From: Pseudomonas sp. G2-4
Lineage (GTDB): Bacteria; Pseudomonadota; Gammaproteobacteria; Pseudomonadales; Pseudomonadaceae
Length of the DNA stretch: 64,000 bases
Assembly (NCBI RefSeq): GCF_030064125.1
Contig: NZ_CP125957.1
Coordinates: 5,979,001 to 6,043,000, forward strand
Direction: 5' to 3'
The notes under the pieces were generated by a model that did no database searches, had not been told where the DNA came from, and saw only the letters and a program-made list of their open reading frames with translations. Below are positions 1 through 10,506 of the stretch, one piece after another (position 1 is the first letter of the stretch; every line of letters begins with the position of its first letter). Position numbers and translations under genes: made by a program.

Positions 1-14
1 CTGACACCTGACCC

Positions 15-110
15 CGTGGCGAGGGAGCCTGCTCCCGCTCGGTTGCGTAGCGACCGCATTAAAAGAAGGACTGCTGCGCAGCCCAGCGGGAGCAAGCTCC
101 CTCGCCACAG
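15..110. repeat. REP pair (REPIN), family A
   Basis: Two inverted palindromic arms, each close to GAGGGAGCTTGCTCCCGC and flanked by GTGGC / GCCAC, separated by a short variable centre. This is the first of ten family-A copies in the window. It lies just upstream of the PepSY gene; the left arm has an AGCCTGCT variant. Confidence 0.9.
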
Positions 111-188
111 GGTCTGTGTTCAATCATGGTTTTGCTGAAACCGCCAAAAAAACATAACGATTACATTTGCCCTGCGGAGCGCTTTCTG

Positions 189-1568
189 ATGAGCCAACCG
201 AAACCGAACTTCTTCAACCTGGCCTGGCGCTGGCATTTTTATGCCGGGCTGTTCGTGGCGCCGTTCATGGTGATGCTGGCCCTGACCGGCATCATTTATT
301 TGTTCAAGCCCCAACTCGATCCACTGATGTACGGCAGCCTGCTGAATGTGCCCGCCGGGCATCACACCCTGGCGGCGGACGACTTGCTCAAGCAGGTCCG
401 CCAGGCCTACCCCGAAGGCCAGGTCAAACAATACCTGCCGCCGCTCAACGCCGAGCGCAGCGCGCAGTTCGTGGTCATCGACAAGGGCCGGGAACTGAAT
501 GTGTTCATCGACCCGTACCATGGCGACGTTCTCGGTGAACAGGATGCAAAAAACAACCTTCAGGCCATGGCCCGTGCCATCCACGGCGAGCTGCTGATCG
601 GCACCGTCGGTGACCGACTGGTGGAAATGGCCGCTGGCTGGGGCGTGGTGCTGGTGGTGTCGGGGCTGTACCTGTGGTGGCCTCGCGGACAATCGTCCGC
701 CGGGGTGCTGTGGCCACGCTGGAGCGCCCGCGGTCGCGTGTTCTGGCGCGACCTGCATGTGGTCGTCGGCTTCTGGGGCGCGGCCTTGTTGCTGGTGATG
801 CTGCTCAGCGGCATGACCTGGACCGGCTTTTGGGGCAAGCAATACGCCGACCTCTGGAACCGTTTCCCGGCGGCGATGTGGAACGACGTGCCCAAGTCCG
901 ACGTCGAGGCTCGCAGCCTCAACAACGCCCACCGCCAGACCGTGCCGTGGGCCGTAGAAAATACGCCGATGCCGATGTCCGGCGACCACGCCGAACACAT
1001 GGCCCATGGCGGCGCCCACGAAGGTCCGGCGGCCCCGACCGTCAGCCTGCAAGCGGTGCAGGACATCGCCACCGAACGCCAGGTCACACCCGGCTACAGC
1101 ATCACCCTGCCAACCACGTCCACCGGTGTGTTCACCGTCGCCGTGTTCGCCGATGACCCGCGCAACGACGCGACCCTGCACGTGGACCAATACACCGGCA
1201 AAGTCCTGGCCGATGTGCGCTGGGCCCATTACAGCCTCGTCGCCCGCGCCACCGAAACCGGCGTGATGCTGCACGAAGGCAAGATGTTCGGCCCGCTGAA
1301 CCAGATCATCGTGCTGCTGATCTGCCTGATGATCCTGCTCAGCGCCGTGAGTGGCCTGGTGATTTGGTGGAAGCGCCGGCCGCAGGGCAAGTTCGGTGTA
1401 CCGCCGCTGCGTCACGACCTGCCGACATGGAAGACCGGAGTGTTCATCATGCTGGCCCTGGCAGTGGTGTTTCCGTTGGTGGGGGCGTCGCTGGTGGTGG
1501 TGTGGTTGTTGGATCGGCTGCTGATCCGCTGCAATCGCGAGCCTGAAGTGGCCTCATCTTCAAGCTGA
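189..1568 (+). CDS. PepSY-associated TM helix membrane protein
   Basis: A 460-residue inner-membrane protein of the PepSY_TM family (COG3182), often found next to TonB-dependent siderophore receptors and thought to help periplasmic iron release or reduction. About five membrane segments are visible (roughly residues 17-38, 145-164, 191-210, 375-398 and 420-445). PepSY-like periplasmic stretches lie between them, and there is a His/Met-rich patch at 262-278 (two HAEH/GGAH clusters) that could bind metal. The frame is open from 126, but the ATG at 189 is preceded by GGAG at 176-179 with good spacing, so I use it. No partner gene is visible; the gene upstream is outside the window. The metal role is inferred from the family. 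Confidence 0.85.
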   Translation: MSQPKPNFFNLAWRWHFYAGLFVAPFMVMLALTGIIYLFKPQLDPLMYGSLLNVPAGHHTLAADDLLKQVRQAYPEGQVKQYLPPLNAERSAQFVVIDKGRELNVFIDPYHGDVLGEQDAKNNLQAMARAIHGELLIGTVGDRLVEMAAGWGVVLVVSGLYLWWPRGQSSAGVLWPRWSARGRVFWRDLHVVVGFWGAALLLVMLLSGMTWTGFWGKQYADLWNRFPAAMWNDVPKSDVEARSLNNAHRQTVPWAVENTPMPMSGDHAEHMAHGGAHEGPAAPTVSLQAVQDIATERQVTPGYSITLPTTSTGVFTVAVFADDPRNDATLHVDQYTGKVLADVRWAHYSLVARATETGVMLHEGKMFGPLNQIIVLLICLMILLSAVSGLVIWWKRRPQGKFGVPPLRHDLPTWKTGVFIMLALAVVFPLVGASLVVVWLLDRLLIRCNREPEVASSSS

Positions 1569-1641
1569 AGACAGTGCACTAACGGAAGACGGCGCGAACG
1601 CTCTATTATCGCGCCCGCCATCCAAACGGTGACCACAGCCC

Positions 1642-1732
1642 CTGTGGGAGCGAGCTTGCTCGCGATGGCGTCAGCCCATCCAGCATTGGTGTGGCAGACA
1701 AACAGCTATCGCGAGCAAGCTCGCTCCCACAG
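1642..1732. repeat. REP pair (REPIN), family B
   Basis: Inverted arms of the type GGGAGCGAGCTTGCTCGCGA, with CTGTG / CACAG at the outer edges. It sits between the PepSY gene and the urtA promoter region. Confidence 0.9.
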
Positions 1733-1782
1733 TTGATCGTTGGCGACCGTGATATCGGCGCCCCAATGCGGCGCACCCCATC

Positions 1783-1820
1783 GCACCAACCCCCGAATCG
1801 CGATCACTCATGGTGCACCA
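1783..1820 (+). promoter_or_regulatory. possible NtrC binding half-sites upstream of urtA
   Basis: GCACCA at 1783-1788 and the palindrome TGGTGCACCA at 1811-1820 contain the GCACCA/TGGTGC half-sites of NtrC operators. They lie about 50-90 bases upstream of the -24 element. Their spacing is not the standard one, so this is a weaker match than the site upstream of ureE. Confidence 0.4.
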
Positions 1821-1870
1821 TCCTTTCTCCCCTCCTCGCCACCCCCCTGTTTCCGGGCCTTTTTCCGACC

Positions 1871-1886
1871 GGGCACACCCCTTGCA
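1871..1886 (+). promoter_or_regulatory. sigma-54 (-24/-12) promoter of the urt-ure operon
   Basis: GGGCACACCCCTTGCA carries the GG (1872-1873) and GC (1884-1885) of a sigma-54 promoter with exactly ten bases between them. It ends 63 bases before the urtA start. Urea uptake genes are commonly RpoN/NtrC dependent, which fits the position. Confidence 0.75.
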
Positions 1887-1949
1887 AAAGCGCCTTCAGC
1901 GTTTGCATCTGCCCTCGAAAAAAACTCATAAGTCCACGGAGATCGCACA

Positions 1950-3215
1950 ATGAAGCGTCGTAGCTTGATCAAGGCTTTTACACTCTCGGCAAGCATTGCC
2001 GCGATGGGCATGGCCTGGACCGTCCAGGCCGCCGAGACCATCAAGGTCGGCATCCTGCATTCGCTGTCCGGCACCATGGCGATCTCCGAAACGTCCCTCA
2101 AGGACATGGCGCTGATGACCATCGATGAGATCAACGCCAAGGGTGGTGTGAACGGCAAGAAGCTCGAAGCCGTGGTCGTCGACCCTGCATCGAACTGGCC
2201 GCTGTTCGCGGAAAAAGGTCGCCAACTGCTGACCCAGGACAAAGTCGCGGTGGTGTTCGGCTGCTGGACCTCGGTGTCACGTAAATCCGTGTTGCCGGTG
2301 TTCGAAGAACTCAACGGCCTGCTGTTCTACCCGGTGCAATACGAAGGCGAAGAGATGTCGCCGAACGTGTTCTACACCGGTGCTGCGCCAAACCAGCAGG
2401 CGATTCCGGCGGTGGAATACCTGATGAGCGAAGAAGGCGGCAGTGCCAAGCGCTATTTCCTGCTGGGCACCGACTACGTCTACCCGCGCACCACCAACAA
2501 AATCCTGCGCTCGTTCCTGCACTCCAAAGGCGTGGCGGACAAGGACATCGAAGAGGTCTACACGCCGTTCGGCCACAGCGATTACCAGACCATCGTGGCC
2601 AACATCAAAAAATTCTCGGCCGGTGGCAAGACCGCCGTCATCTCCACGGTCAACGGCGACTCCAACGTACCGTTCTATAAAGAACTGGCGAACCAGGGCC
2701 TGAAAGCCACCGACGTGCCGGTCGTAGCATTCTCGGTGGGCGAAGAAGAGCTGCGCGGCATCGACACCAAACCGCTGGTGGGCAACCTGGCGGCGTGGAA
2801 CTACTTCGAATCCGTGGATAACCCGGCGAACAAGAAATTCGTCGATTCCTGGAAAGCCTACGCCAAGGCCAAGAACCTGCCGGGCGCCGACAAAGCAGTG
2901 ACCAACGACCCGATGGAAGCCACCTACGTTGGTATCCATATGTGGGCGCAAGCGGCGGAAAAAGCCAAGTCCACCGATGTCGACAAGGTCCGCGAAGCCC
3001 TGGCCGGCCAGACCTTCGCCGCACCGTCGGGCTACACCCTGACCATGGACAAGACCAACCACCACCTGCACAAGCCGGTGATGATCGGCGAGATCCAGGC
3101 CGACGGTCAGTTCAACGTGGTCTGGCAGACCGAAGGCCCGATCCGCGCCCAGCCGTGGAGCCCCTTCATCGCCGGCAACGACAAGAAGCCTGACTATGCG
3201 GTGAAGAGCAACTGA
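1950..3215 (+). CDS. urtA: urea ABC transporter substrate-binding protein UrtA
   Basis: Periplasmic urea-binding protein of the high-affinity UrtABCDE importer, 421 residues, in the branched-chain amino acid/amide binding family. A signal peptide is visible (MKRRSLIK, hydrophobic stretch, cleavage near VQAAE at about 27-29). The mature protein begins with the typical IKVGILHSLSGTMA segment, and ends in a stretch containing WQTEGPIRAQPWSPF, characteristic of UrtA. The start is supported by CGGAGA just upstream. It is first in an operon of importer and urease genes, with a sigma-54 promoter in front and a REP pair after it. Binding of urea rather than short-chain amides is inferred from the linkage to urease. 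Confidence 0.95.
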   Translation: MKRRSLIKAFTLSASIAAMGMAWTVQAAETIKVGILHSLSGTMAISETSLKDMALMTIDEINAKGGVNGKKLEAVVVDPASNWPLFAEKGRQLLTQDKVAVVFGCWTSVSRKSVLPVFEELNGLLFYPVQYEGEEMSPNVFYTGAAPNQQAIPAVEYLMSEEGGSAKRYFLLGTDYVYPRTTNKILRSFLHSKGVADKDIEEVYTPFGHSDYQTIVANIKKFSAGGKTAVISTVNGDSNVPFYKELANQGLKATDVPVVAFSVGEEELRGIDTKPLVGNLAAWNYFESVDNPANKKFVDSWKAYAKAKNLPGADKAVTNDPMEATYVGIHMWAQAAEKAKSTDVDKVREALAGQTFAAPSGYTLTMDKTNHHLHKPVMIGEIQADGQFNVVWQTEGPIRAQPWSPFIAGNDKKPDYAVKSN

Positions 3216-3259
3216 GCCCATGGGTGTTGGTCCAGATCCCCGGGCCGACATACAACCCC

Positions 3260-3348
3260 TGTGGGAGCGAGCTTGCTCGCGATAGCGGTGGGTCAGCCAG
3301 AGGAACAGTGACTGACACACCGCCATCGCGAGCAAGCTCGCTCCCACA
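3260..3348. repeat. REP pair (REPIN), family B, inside the urt operon
   Basis: Inverted arms of the GGGAGCGAGCTTGCTCGCGA type in the urtA-urtB gap. The position right after the binding-protein gene fits the known role of REP hairpins in stabilising upstream mRNA, but that effect is inferred. Confidence 0.9.
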
Positions 3349-3373
3349 AAAAGCACTGTGCAAGGCCTAGCAT

Positions 3374-4876
3374 ATGCCCACCGCCCTTTACCGCCTCATC
3401 CTCGCCCTGGTGCTGCTGTTGCCACTGGAGGCCCACGCCGGTGACGCCGAAGACTTCGTCGCCGCCAACCCGACCCAGCAAGCCAAGCTGCTGGAAACCT
3501 GGGCCGCCCAGCCTGAACCCGAGCGTGTCGAACTGATCAACGCCTTGCAACAAGGCCAGTTGACCGTCGATGGCCAGCCCAAGACCCTGCGTCTGAACAA
3601 CCGCTTGCGCGGACTGATCGAAACCGCCCTCGCCAGCCATCAACTGCTGGCCGTCGATGCCCGCGTACGCCTGGGCGCCGCGCAGCAGCTGCAAAAAAGC
3701 GCCCGCCCGGCCCAACTGACCTTTCTCGATCGGCAACTGGCCGGCGAGCAGGACGAAGACGTGCATGCCGCCCTGAGCCTGGCCCTGGCGAACCTGCAAC
3801 TGGTGGACGCCAACCCGGCCGTGCGCCTGGCCGCCGTCCGATTGCTGGGGGAAACCGGCGATCCGCTGGCCCGCACCCGTCTCGAAGGCCTGCTTGAGCC
3901 CGGCGTCGAAACCGATGCCAACGTGCGCACCGCCGCCGAAACCAGCCTCGCCCAGGTCAAACGCAAACTGCTGGTGGGCGAGCTGCTGGGCCAGGCCTTC
4001 AGCGGCATGTCCCTGGGCTCGATCCTGCTGCTCGCCGCCCTCGGCCTGGCCATCACATTTGGCTTGCTGGGGGTGATCAACATGGCCCACGGCGAGATGC
4101 TGATGCTCGGCGCCTACTCCACGTATGTGGTGCAGATGCTGTTCCAGCGCTTTGCCCCGAACGCCATCGAGTTCTACCCGCTGATAGCCCTGCCGGTGGC
4201 GTTTTTCATCACCGCCGCCATCGGCATGGCCCTGGAGCGCACGGTGATCCGCCACCTCTACGGACGCCCATTGGAAACCCTGCTCGCCACCTGGGGCATC
4301 AGCCTGATGCTGATCCAACTGGTGCGCCTGGTGTTCGGCGCACAGAACGTTGAAGTCGCCAACCCGGCCTGGCTGTCGGGTGGGATCCAGGTGTTGCCAA
4401 ACCTGGTGCTGCCGTACAACCGCATCGTGATCATCGCCTTTGCGCTGTTCGTGGTGGTGCTGACCTGGCTGCTGCTGAACAAGACCCGCCTGGGCCTGAA
4501 CGTGCGCGCCGTGACCCAGAACCGCAACATGGCCGCCTGCTGCGGCGTGCCCACCGGCCGCGTGGACATGCTCGCCTTCGGCCTCGGCTCGGGCATCGCC
4601 GGGCTCGGCGGCGTGGCCCTGAGCCAGATCGGCAACGTCGGCCCGGACCTGGGCCAGAGCTACATCATCGACTCGTTCCTGGTGGTAGTACTTGGCGGCG
4701 TGGGCCAGTTGGCCGGTAGCGTGTTCGCCGCGTTCGGCCTGGGCATCGCCAACAAGATTCTCGAACCGCAGATCGGCGCCGTGCTCGGCAAGATCCTGAT
4801 CCTGGCGTTGATCATTCTGTTCATCCAGAAGCGTCCGCAAGGCCTCTTCGCGCTCAAAGGACGGGTAATCGACTGA
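3374..4876 (+). CDS. urtB: urea ABC transporter permease UrtB
   Basis: Inner-membrane permease of the urea importer, 500 residues. The first 20 or so residues look like a signal/anchor (LILALVLLLPLEAHAG). A roughly 170-residue hydrophilic, helix-rich region follows, which is typical of the long UrtB proteins. From about residue 205 there is a LivH-type permease core with repeated hydrophobic segments and INMAHGEMLMLGAYS, the motif shared with LivH (INFAHGE). The stop overlaps the urtC start as TGATG, which suggests translational coupling. The importer forms a heterodimer with UrtC. Confidence 0.95.
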   Translation: MPTALYRLILALVLLLPLEAHAGDAEDFVAANPTQQAKLLETWAAQPEPERVELINALQQGQLTVDGQPKTLRLNNRLRGLIETALASHQLLAVDARVRLGAAQQLQKSARPAQLTFLDRQLAGEQDEDVHAALSLALANLQLVDANPAVRLAAVRLLGETGDPLARTRLEGLLEPGVETDANVRTAAETSLAQVKRKLLVGELLGQAFSGMSLGSILLLAALGLAITFGLLGVINMAHGEMLMLGAYSTYVVQMLFQRFAPNAIEFYPLIALPVAFFITAAIGMALERTVIRHLYGRPLETLLATWGISLMLIQLVRLVFGAQNVEVANPAWLSGGIQVLPNLVLPYNRIVIIAFALFVVVLTWLLLNKTRLGLNVRAVTQNRNMAACCGVPTGRVDMLAFGLGSGIAGLGGVALSQIGNVGPDLGQSYIIDSFLVVVLGGVGQLAGSVFAAFGLGIANKILEPQIGAVLGKILILALIILFIQKRPQGLFALKGRVID

Positions 4877-5952
4877 TGAACCAGCCCCTGATGCTCACGG
4901 CCACGCAAAAGGCCGGCCCCAAAGTCACCCTCGCCGTCGGCGCGGTAATCCTGGTCGTGCTGCTGAGCCTGCCACTGTTATCGCTGTTGGCGGCGGACAA
5001 TCCGTTGCACGTCTCGGCGTACACCCTGACGCTGGTGGGCAAGATCCTCTGCTACGCCATCGTCGCCCTGGCCCTGGACCTGGTCTGGGGCTACGCCGGG
5101 TTGCTCTCCCTGGGCCACGGCCTGTTCTTCGCCCTTGGCGGCTACGCCATGGGCATGTACCTGATGCGCCAGGCCGCTGGGGATGGCTTGCCGGCGTTCA
5201 TGACCTTTTTGTCCTGGACCGAATTGCCTTGGTATTGGGCCGGTACCAGCAGCTTTGTCTGGGCGATGTGCCTGGTGGTGCTGGCGCCGGGGTTGCTGGC
5301 GCTGGTGTTCGGCTTCTTCGCCTTCCGCTCGCGAATCAAGGGCGTGTATTTCTCGATCATGACCCAGGCCCTGACGTTCGCCGGAATGCTGTTGTTCTTC
5401 CGCAACGAAACCGGGTTTGGTGGCAACAACGGCTTCACCAATTTCCGCTCGATCCTGGGCTTTGGCATCACCGAGCCGGGCACCCGAGCGGTGCTGTTCC
5501 TGGCCACCGTGCTGTTGCTGGTGGCGAGCCTGTTCATTGGCTGGCGCCTGGCCCGCAGCAAATTCGGTCGGGTGCTGACGGCCCTGCGGGACGCGGAAAA
5601 CCGCCTGATGTTCTGCGGCTACGATCCCCGAGGCTTCAAGCTGTTCGTCTGGGTATTGAGCGCGGTGCTGTGCGGCCTGGCCGGGGCGTTGTATGTACCG
5701 CAGGTGGGCATCATCAACCCCAGCGAAATGTCACCGACCAACTCCATCGAAGCCGCCGTGTGGGTCGCCCTTGGCGGGCGTGGCACGCTGATCGGGCCGC
5801 TGCTGGGCGCCGGTGTGGTCAATGGCATGAAGAGCTGGTTCACCGTGGCCTTTCCTGAGTACTGGCTGTTCTTCCTCGGTGCGCTGTTCATCGTGGTGAC
5901 CCTGTACTTGCCCAAGGGCGTGATCGGGTTGCTGAAGAAAAGGGGCGAATGA
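4876..5952 (+). CDS. urtC: urea ABC transporter permease UrtC
   Basis: Second permease of the urea importer, 358 residues, LivM type. There are many hydrophobic segments, a GLLSLGHGLFFALGGYAMGMYL stretch (about residues 75-95) matching the LivM/UrtC core, and a C-terminal GRGTLIGPLLGAG permease motif. It overlaps urtB at its start (TGATG) and urtD at its end (ATGA), so the four genes urtB-E are translated as a block apart from the REP-containing gap before urtE. Confidence 0.95.
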   Translation: MNQPLMLTATQKAGPKVTLAVGAVILVVLLSLPLLSLLAADNPLHVSAYTLTLVGKILCYAIVALALDLVWGYAGLLSLGHGLFFALGGYAMGMYLMRQAAGDGLPAFMTFLSWTELPWYWAGTSSFVWAMCLVVLAPGLLALVFGFFAFRSRIKGVYFSIMTQALTFAGMLLFFRNETGFGGNNGFTNFRSILGFGITEPGTRAVLFLATVLLLVASLFIGWRLARSKFGRVLTALRDAENRLMFCGYDPRGFKLFVWVLSAVLCGLAGALYVPQVGIINPSEMSPTNSIEAAVWVALGGRGTLIGPLLGAGVVNGMKSWFTVAFPEYWLFFLGALFIVVTLYLPKGVIGLLKKRGE

Positions 5953-6812
5953 TGAGAATCACACCAACGGCCGATTTCATGCTCGAACCCATTCTTGAGC
6001 CCAACAAAGACCAAGGCAGCAGTCGCGACGCCATCGGCCTCGGTCAAGCCGCGGGCGTGGGCCTGAACACCCGTCACGGCACCATCCTGACCCTCGAAGA
6101 CATCAGCGTCAGTTTCGACGGTTTCAAGGCCCTGAACGATCTGAACCTGTACATCGGCGTTGGCGAATTGCGCTGCATCATCGGCCCCAACGGCGCGGGC
6201 AAGACCACGCTGATGGACGTGATCACCGGCAAGACCCGTCCCAGCCACGGCAAGGCCTGGTTCGGCGAGACCCTGGACCTGACCAGCATGAGTGAAGTGC
6301 AGATTGCCCAGGCCGGCATCGGGCGCAAGTTCCAGAAACCCACAGTGTTCGAAGCCCTGAGCGTGTTCGAGAACCTGGAGCTGGCGCTGAAAACCGACAA
6401 GTCGGTGTGGGCCAGTCTGCGGGCGAAACTGAGCGGCGAACAGCACGACCGTATCAGCGAAGTGCTGGAAACCATCCGCCTCACCCCCTCGGTCAATCGC
6501 GCGGCCGGCTTGCTGTCCCACGGCCAGAAGCAGTTCCTGGAGATCGGCATGCTACTGGTGCAAGACCCGCAACTGCTGTTGCTCGACGAGCCGGTGGCAG
6601 GCATGACCGACGCCGAAACCGAGTTCACCGCCGAGCTGTTCAAGTCCCTGGCGGGCAAGCATTCGCTGATGGTGGTGGAGCACGACATGGGCTTCGTCGG
6701 CGCGATTGCCGACCACGTCACCGTGTTGCACCAGGGCAGTGTGCTGGCCGAAGGGTCGTTGGAACAGGTGCAGGACAATGAGCGGGTGATCGAGGTGTAT
6801 CTCGGTCGCTAG
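5949..6812 (+). CDS. urtD: urea ABC transporter ATP-binding protein UrtD
   Basis: ATPase of the urea importer (LivG type), 287 residues. Walker A is GPNGAGKTT, the signature is LSHGQKQ, and Walker B is LLLLDEPVAGM. About 40 polar residues precede the ABC domain (which starts near TILTLEDISVSF); this is longer than in LivG, and the reason is unknown. ATG at 5949 overlaps the urtC stop; a second ATG at 5952 is also possible and would remove only one residue. A REP pair lies directly after the stop. Confidence 0.95.
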   Translation: MMRITPTADFMLEPILEPNKDQGSSRDAIGLGQAAGVGLNTRHGTILTLEDISVSFDGFKALNDLNLYIGVGELRCIIGPNGAGKTTLMDVITGKTRPSHGKAWFGETLDLTSMSEVQIAQAGIGRKFQKPTVFEALSVFENLELALKTDKSVWASLRAKLSGEQHDRISEVLETIRLTPSVNRAAGLLSHGQKQFLEIGMLLVQDPQLLLLDEPVAGMTDAETEFTAELFKSLAGKHSLMVVEHDMGFVGAIADHVTVLHQGSVLAEGSLEQVQDNERVIEVYLGR

Positions 6813-6829
6813 AGCGGCAATGCTGTTCC

Positions 6830-6921
6830 CTGTGGGAGCGAGCTTGCTCGCGATGGCGGCGACACATTCAACACCTAAGCAAGCTGACCCACCGCTATCG
6901 CGAGCAAGCTCGCTCCCACAG
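6830..6921. repeat. REP pair (REPIN), family B, between urtD and urtE
   Basis: Inverted GGGAGCGAGCTTGCTCGCGA-type arms fill the gap between two ATPase genes of one transporter. The right arm ends 22 bases before the urtE start. Confidence 0.9.
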
Positions 6922-6943
6922 GGACTTGAGGAGATTCTGGAAT

Positions 6944-7642
6944 ATGCTGCAAGTCGACAAGCTGCACCAGTACTACGGCGGTAGCCACATCCTGCGGGGG
7001 CTGTCCTTCGATGCCAAAGTCGGCGAAGTGACCTGCCTGCTGGGTCGCAACGGCGTGGGCAAGACCACCCTGCTCAAATGCCTGATGGGCCTGTTGCCGG
7101 CCAAGGAAGGTGCGGTGAGTTGGGAAGGCAAGGCCATCACCACCTTCAAGCCGCACCAACGGGTGCATGCCGGCATTGCCTACGTGCCTCAGGGCCGGGA
7201 GATTTTCGGGCGGCTGACGGTGGAAGAAAACCTGCTGATGGGCCTGTCGCGTTTTCCCGGTGCCGAGGCCAAGGAGGTGCCGGCATTCATCTACGAATTG
7301 TTCCCGGTGCTGCTGCAAATGAAACAGCGCCGAGGCGGTGACTTGTCCGGCGGCCAGCAACAGCAGCTTGCCATTGGCCGGGCCCTGGCCAGCCGTCCGC
7401 GCCTGCTGATTCTCGATGAACCCACCGAAGGCATCCAGCCATCGGTGATCAAGGAGATCGGGGTGGTCATCAAGAAACTGGCGGCACGGGGCGACATGGC
7501 GATTCTGCTGGTGGAGCAGTTCTACGACTTCGCCGCCGAGCTGGCCGATCAATACCTGGTGATGTCCCGGGGCGAGATCGTGCAGCAGGGCCGCGGGGAA
7601 AATATGGAAGCCGAGGGTGTGCGCGGGCTGGTTACGATCTAG
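6944..7642 (+). CDS. urtE: urea ABC transporter ATP-binding protein UrtE
   Basis: Second ATPase of the urea importer (LivF type), 232 residues. Walker A is GRNGVGKTT (about 34-42), the signature is LSGGQQQQLAIGRAL, and Walker B is LLILDEPTEGI. The IDEPTEGIQPSVI form is typical of UrtE. ATG at 6944 is chosen because TTGAGGAG sits 10-17 bases upstream; the frame is open from a TTG at 6926. It pairs with UrtD to drive urea import through UrtBC. Thirty bases separate it from ureD, so importer and enzyme genes are probably co-transcribed. Confidence 0.95.
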   Translation: MLQVDKLHQYYGGSHILRGLSFDAKVGEVTCLLGRNGVGKTTLLKCLMGLLPAKEGAVSWEGKAITTFKPHQRVHAGIAYVPQGREIFGRLTVEENLLMGLSRFPGAEAKEVPAFIYELFPVLLQMKQRRGGDLSGGQQQQLAIGRALASRPRLLILDEPTEGIQPSVIKEIGVVIKKLAARGDMAILLVEQFYDFAAELADQYLVMSRGEIVQQGRGENMEAEGVRGLVTI

Positions 7643-7672
7643 TCTGTAGCGTCCTGACGATAATTAGAAATC

Positions 7673-8524
7673 ATGAACCTACCTGTCTCGCTGTTGACGC
7701 CTTCGGCCCTGTTCACCCCCAGCTGGCATGCCGAGCTGGAACTGGGCTACGCCCGGTTTGGCGACTGCACACGCCCGGTACAGCGCCGCCATAAAGGCCC
7801 GCTGCGGGTACAAAAGCACCTGTACGCCGAAGGCCCGCAGGTGTGCCAGCACATCATCGTCCACCCGCCCGGCGGGATTGCCGGCGGCGATCGGCTGGAC
7901 ATCTCGGCCCACGTCGGGCCTGGTGCCTGGGCACAACTGACCAGCCCCGGCGCCGCCAAGTGGTACCGCGCCGCCGCCCCGGCGTACCAACAACTGAGCC
8001 TGAGCGTGGCCACCGGTGCGACCCTGGAATGGCTGCCCCAGGAAACCATCGTCTTCAGCGCGGCCCAGGCCGAGCTCGGCACCTCCATTGACCTGCAGGG
8101 CGACGGGCGTTTGTTCTACTGGGACATGGTTGCCCTCGGCCGACCGGCCAGCGGCGAGCGCTTCGACCTGGGGCATTTCCAGTCGCGGCTGGACATCCGC
8201 CGCGACGGCCAGTTGCTGTGGCATGAACGCCAGCGCATTGTGGGCGGTGATGGATTGCTCGACTCGCCCATCGGGTTGGGCGGTGATCCGGTGTTCGCCA
8301 CGTTGTTGGTGACCGGTGAAGTCGATAGTGCGCTGCTGGAGCAATGCCGCTCCCTCGGCCATGCCGTACGCGGCGACCTGACTCAATTGCCCGGCCTGGT
8401 CGTGGCGCGGTGCCTGGCGAGCGAGGCGTTGCTGGCGCGGGGGTGGTTGATTGAATTGTGGCGTTTGCTTAGGCCTGCATTGCTTGGAAGAGAGGCCGTA
8501 CCACCCAGAATCTGGAGCACCTGA
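7673..8524 (+). CDS. ureD: urease accessory protein UreD
   Basis: UreD (UreH) chaperone that binds the UreABC apoenzyme and recruits UreF and UreG for nickel insertion; cytoplasmic, 283 residues, normal length. The family pattern is clear: [17 protein letters not shown] at the start, [37 protein letters not shown] and [11 protein letters not shown]. It lies between the importer genes and ureA. ureEFG are about 15 kb away, so UreD is the only maturation factor in this operon. Confidence 0.95.
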   Translation: MNLPVSLLTPSALFTPSWHAELELGYARFGDCTRPVQRRHKGPLRVQKHLYAEGPQVCQHIIVHPPGGIAGGDRLDISAHVGPGAWAQLTSPGAAKWYRAAAPAYQQLSLSVATGATLEWLPQETIVFSAAQAELGTSIDLQGDGRLFYWDMVALGRPASGERFDLGHFQSRLDIRRDGQLLWHERQRIVGGDGLLDSPIGLGGDPVFATLLVTGEVDSALLEQCRSLGHAVRGDLTQLPGLVVARCLASEALLARGWLIELWRLLRPALLGREAVPPRIWST

Positions 8525-8534
8525 ATTGGCTTTC

Positions 8535-8626
8535 CTGTGGGAGCGAGCTTGCTCGCGATGGCGGAGTGTCAGTCGACATCTACTTTGAATGTCCTGCCGC
8601 TATCGCGAGCAAGCTCGCTCCCACAG
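8535..8626. repeat. REP pair (REPIN), family B, between ureD and ureA
   Basis: Inverted GGGAGCGAGCTTGCTCGCGA-type arms immediately after the ureD stop. The right arm ends about 48 bases before ureA. Confidence 0.9.
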
Positions 8627-8674
8627 GGGATGTGTTTACAGCGAAAACTATTTATCTGCCCTTATGGATTGCAC

Positions 8675-8977
8675 ATGGACCTGACCCCACGCGAAAAAGA
8701 CAAGATGCTGATCTTCACCGCCGGCCTCGTCGCCGAACGACGGTTGGCTCGTGGCTTGAAGCTCAACTACCCGGAAGCCATGGCCTATATTTCCGCGGCT
8801 CTGCTCGAAGGCGCCCGTGACGGCCAGACCGTGGCCGAGCTGATGCACTACGGCACCACGCTGCTGACCCGTGAACAGGTGATGGAAGGCATCCCGGAAA
8901 TGATCCCGGAGATCCAGGTCGAGGCGACCTTTCCCGACGGCACCAAACTGGTCACCGTCCACCAGCCGATCGCCTGA
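8675..8977 (+). CDS. ureA: urease subunit gamma UreA
   Basis: Gamma (small) subunit of nickel urease, which hydrolyses urea to ammonia and carbamate; 100 residues, the standard length. The sequence [23 protein letters not shown] and the later [21 protein letters not shown] segment are highly conserved in UreA. The frame is open upstream into the REP element, but ATG at 8675 gives the family N-terminus. No strong ribosome binding site is visible before it. The next gene starts 9 bases after the stop. Confidence 0.97.
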   Translation: MDLTPREKDKMLIFTAGLVAERRLARGLKLNYPEAMAYISAALLEGARDGQTVAELMHYGTTLLTREQVMEGIPEMIPEIQVEATFPDGTKLVTVHQPIA

Positions 8978-8986
8978 GGCCGCGCC

Positions 8987-10364
<1,378 letters not shown>

Positions 10365-10372
10365 CACGCTCT

Positions 10373-10467
10373 TGTGGCGAGGGAGCTTGCTCCCGCTGGG
10401 GCGCGTAGCGGCCCTGTTTTTTGGGGTCTGCTGCGCAGCCCAGCGGGAGCAAGCTCCCTCGCCACAG
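10373..10467. repeat. REP pair (REPIN), family A, between ureB and ureC
   Basis: Inverted arms of the GAGGGAGCTTGCTCCCGC type fill the gap between two structural subunit genes of one enzyme. Confidence 0.9.
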
Positions 10468-10506
10468 TGATCGCACATTTCGAATGTTGAATTCCAAGGC
10501 ATACGC

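Noticed and set aside
3293..4840. 515-codon open frame on the minus strand
   Set aside because: Antisense to urtB; glutamine/histidine-rich translation is typical of a shadow of a GC-rich gene.
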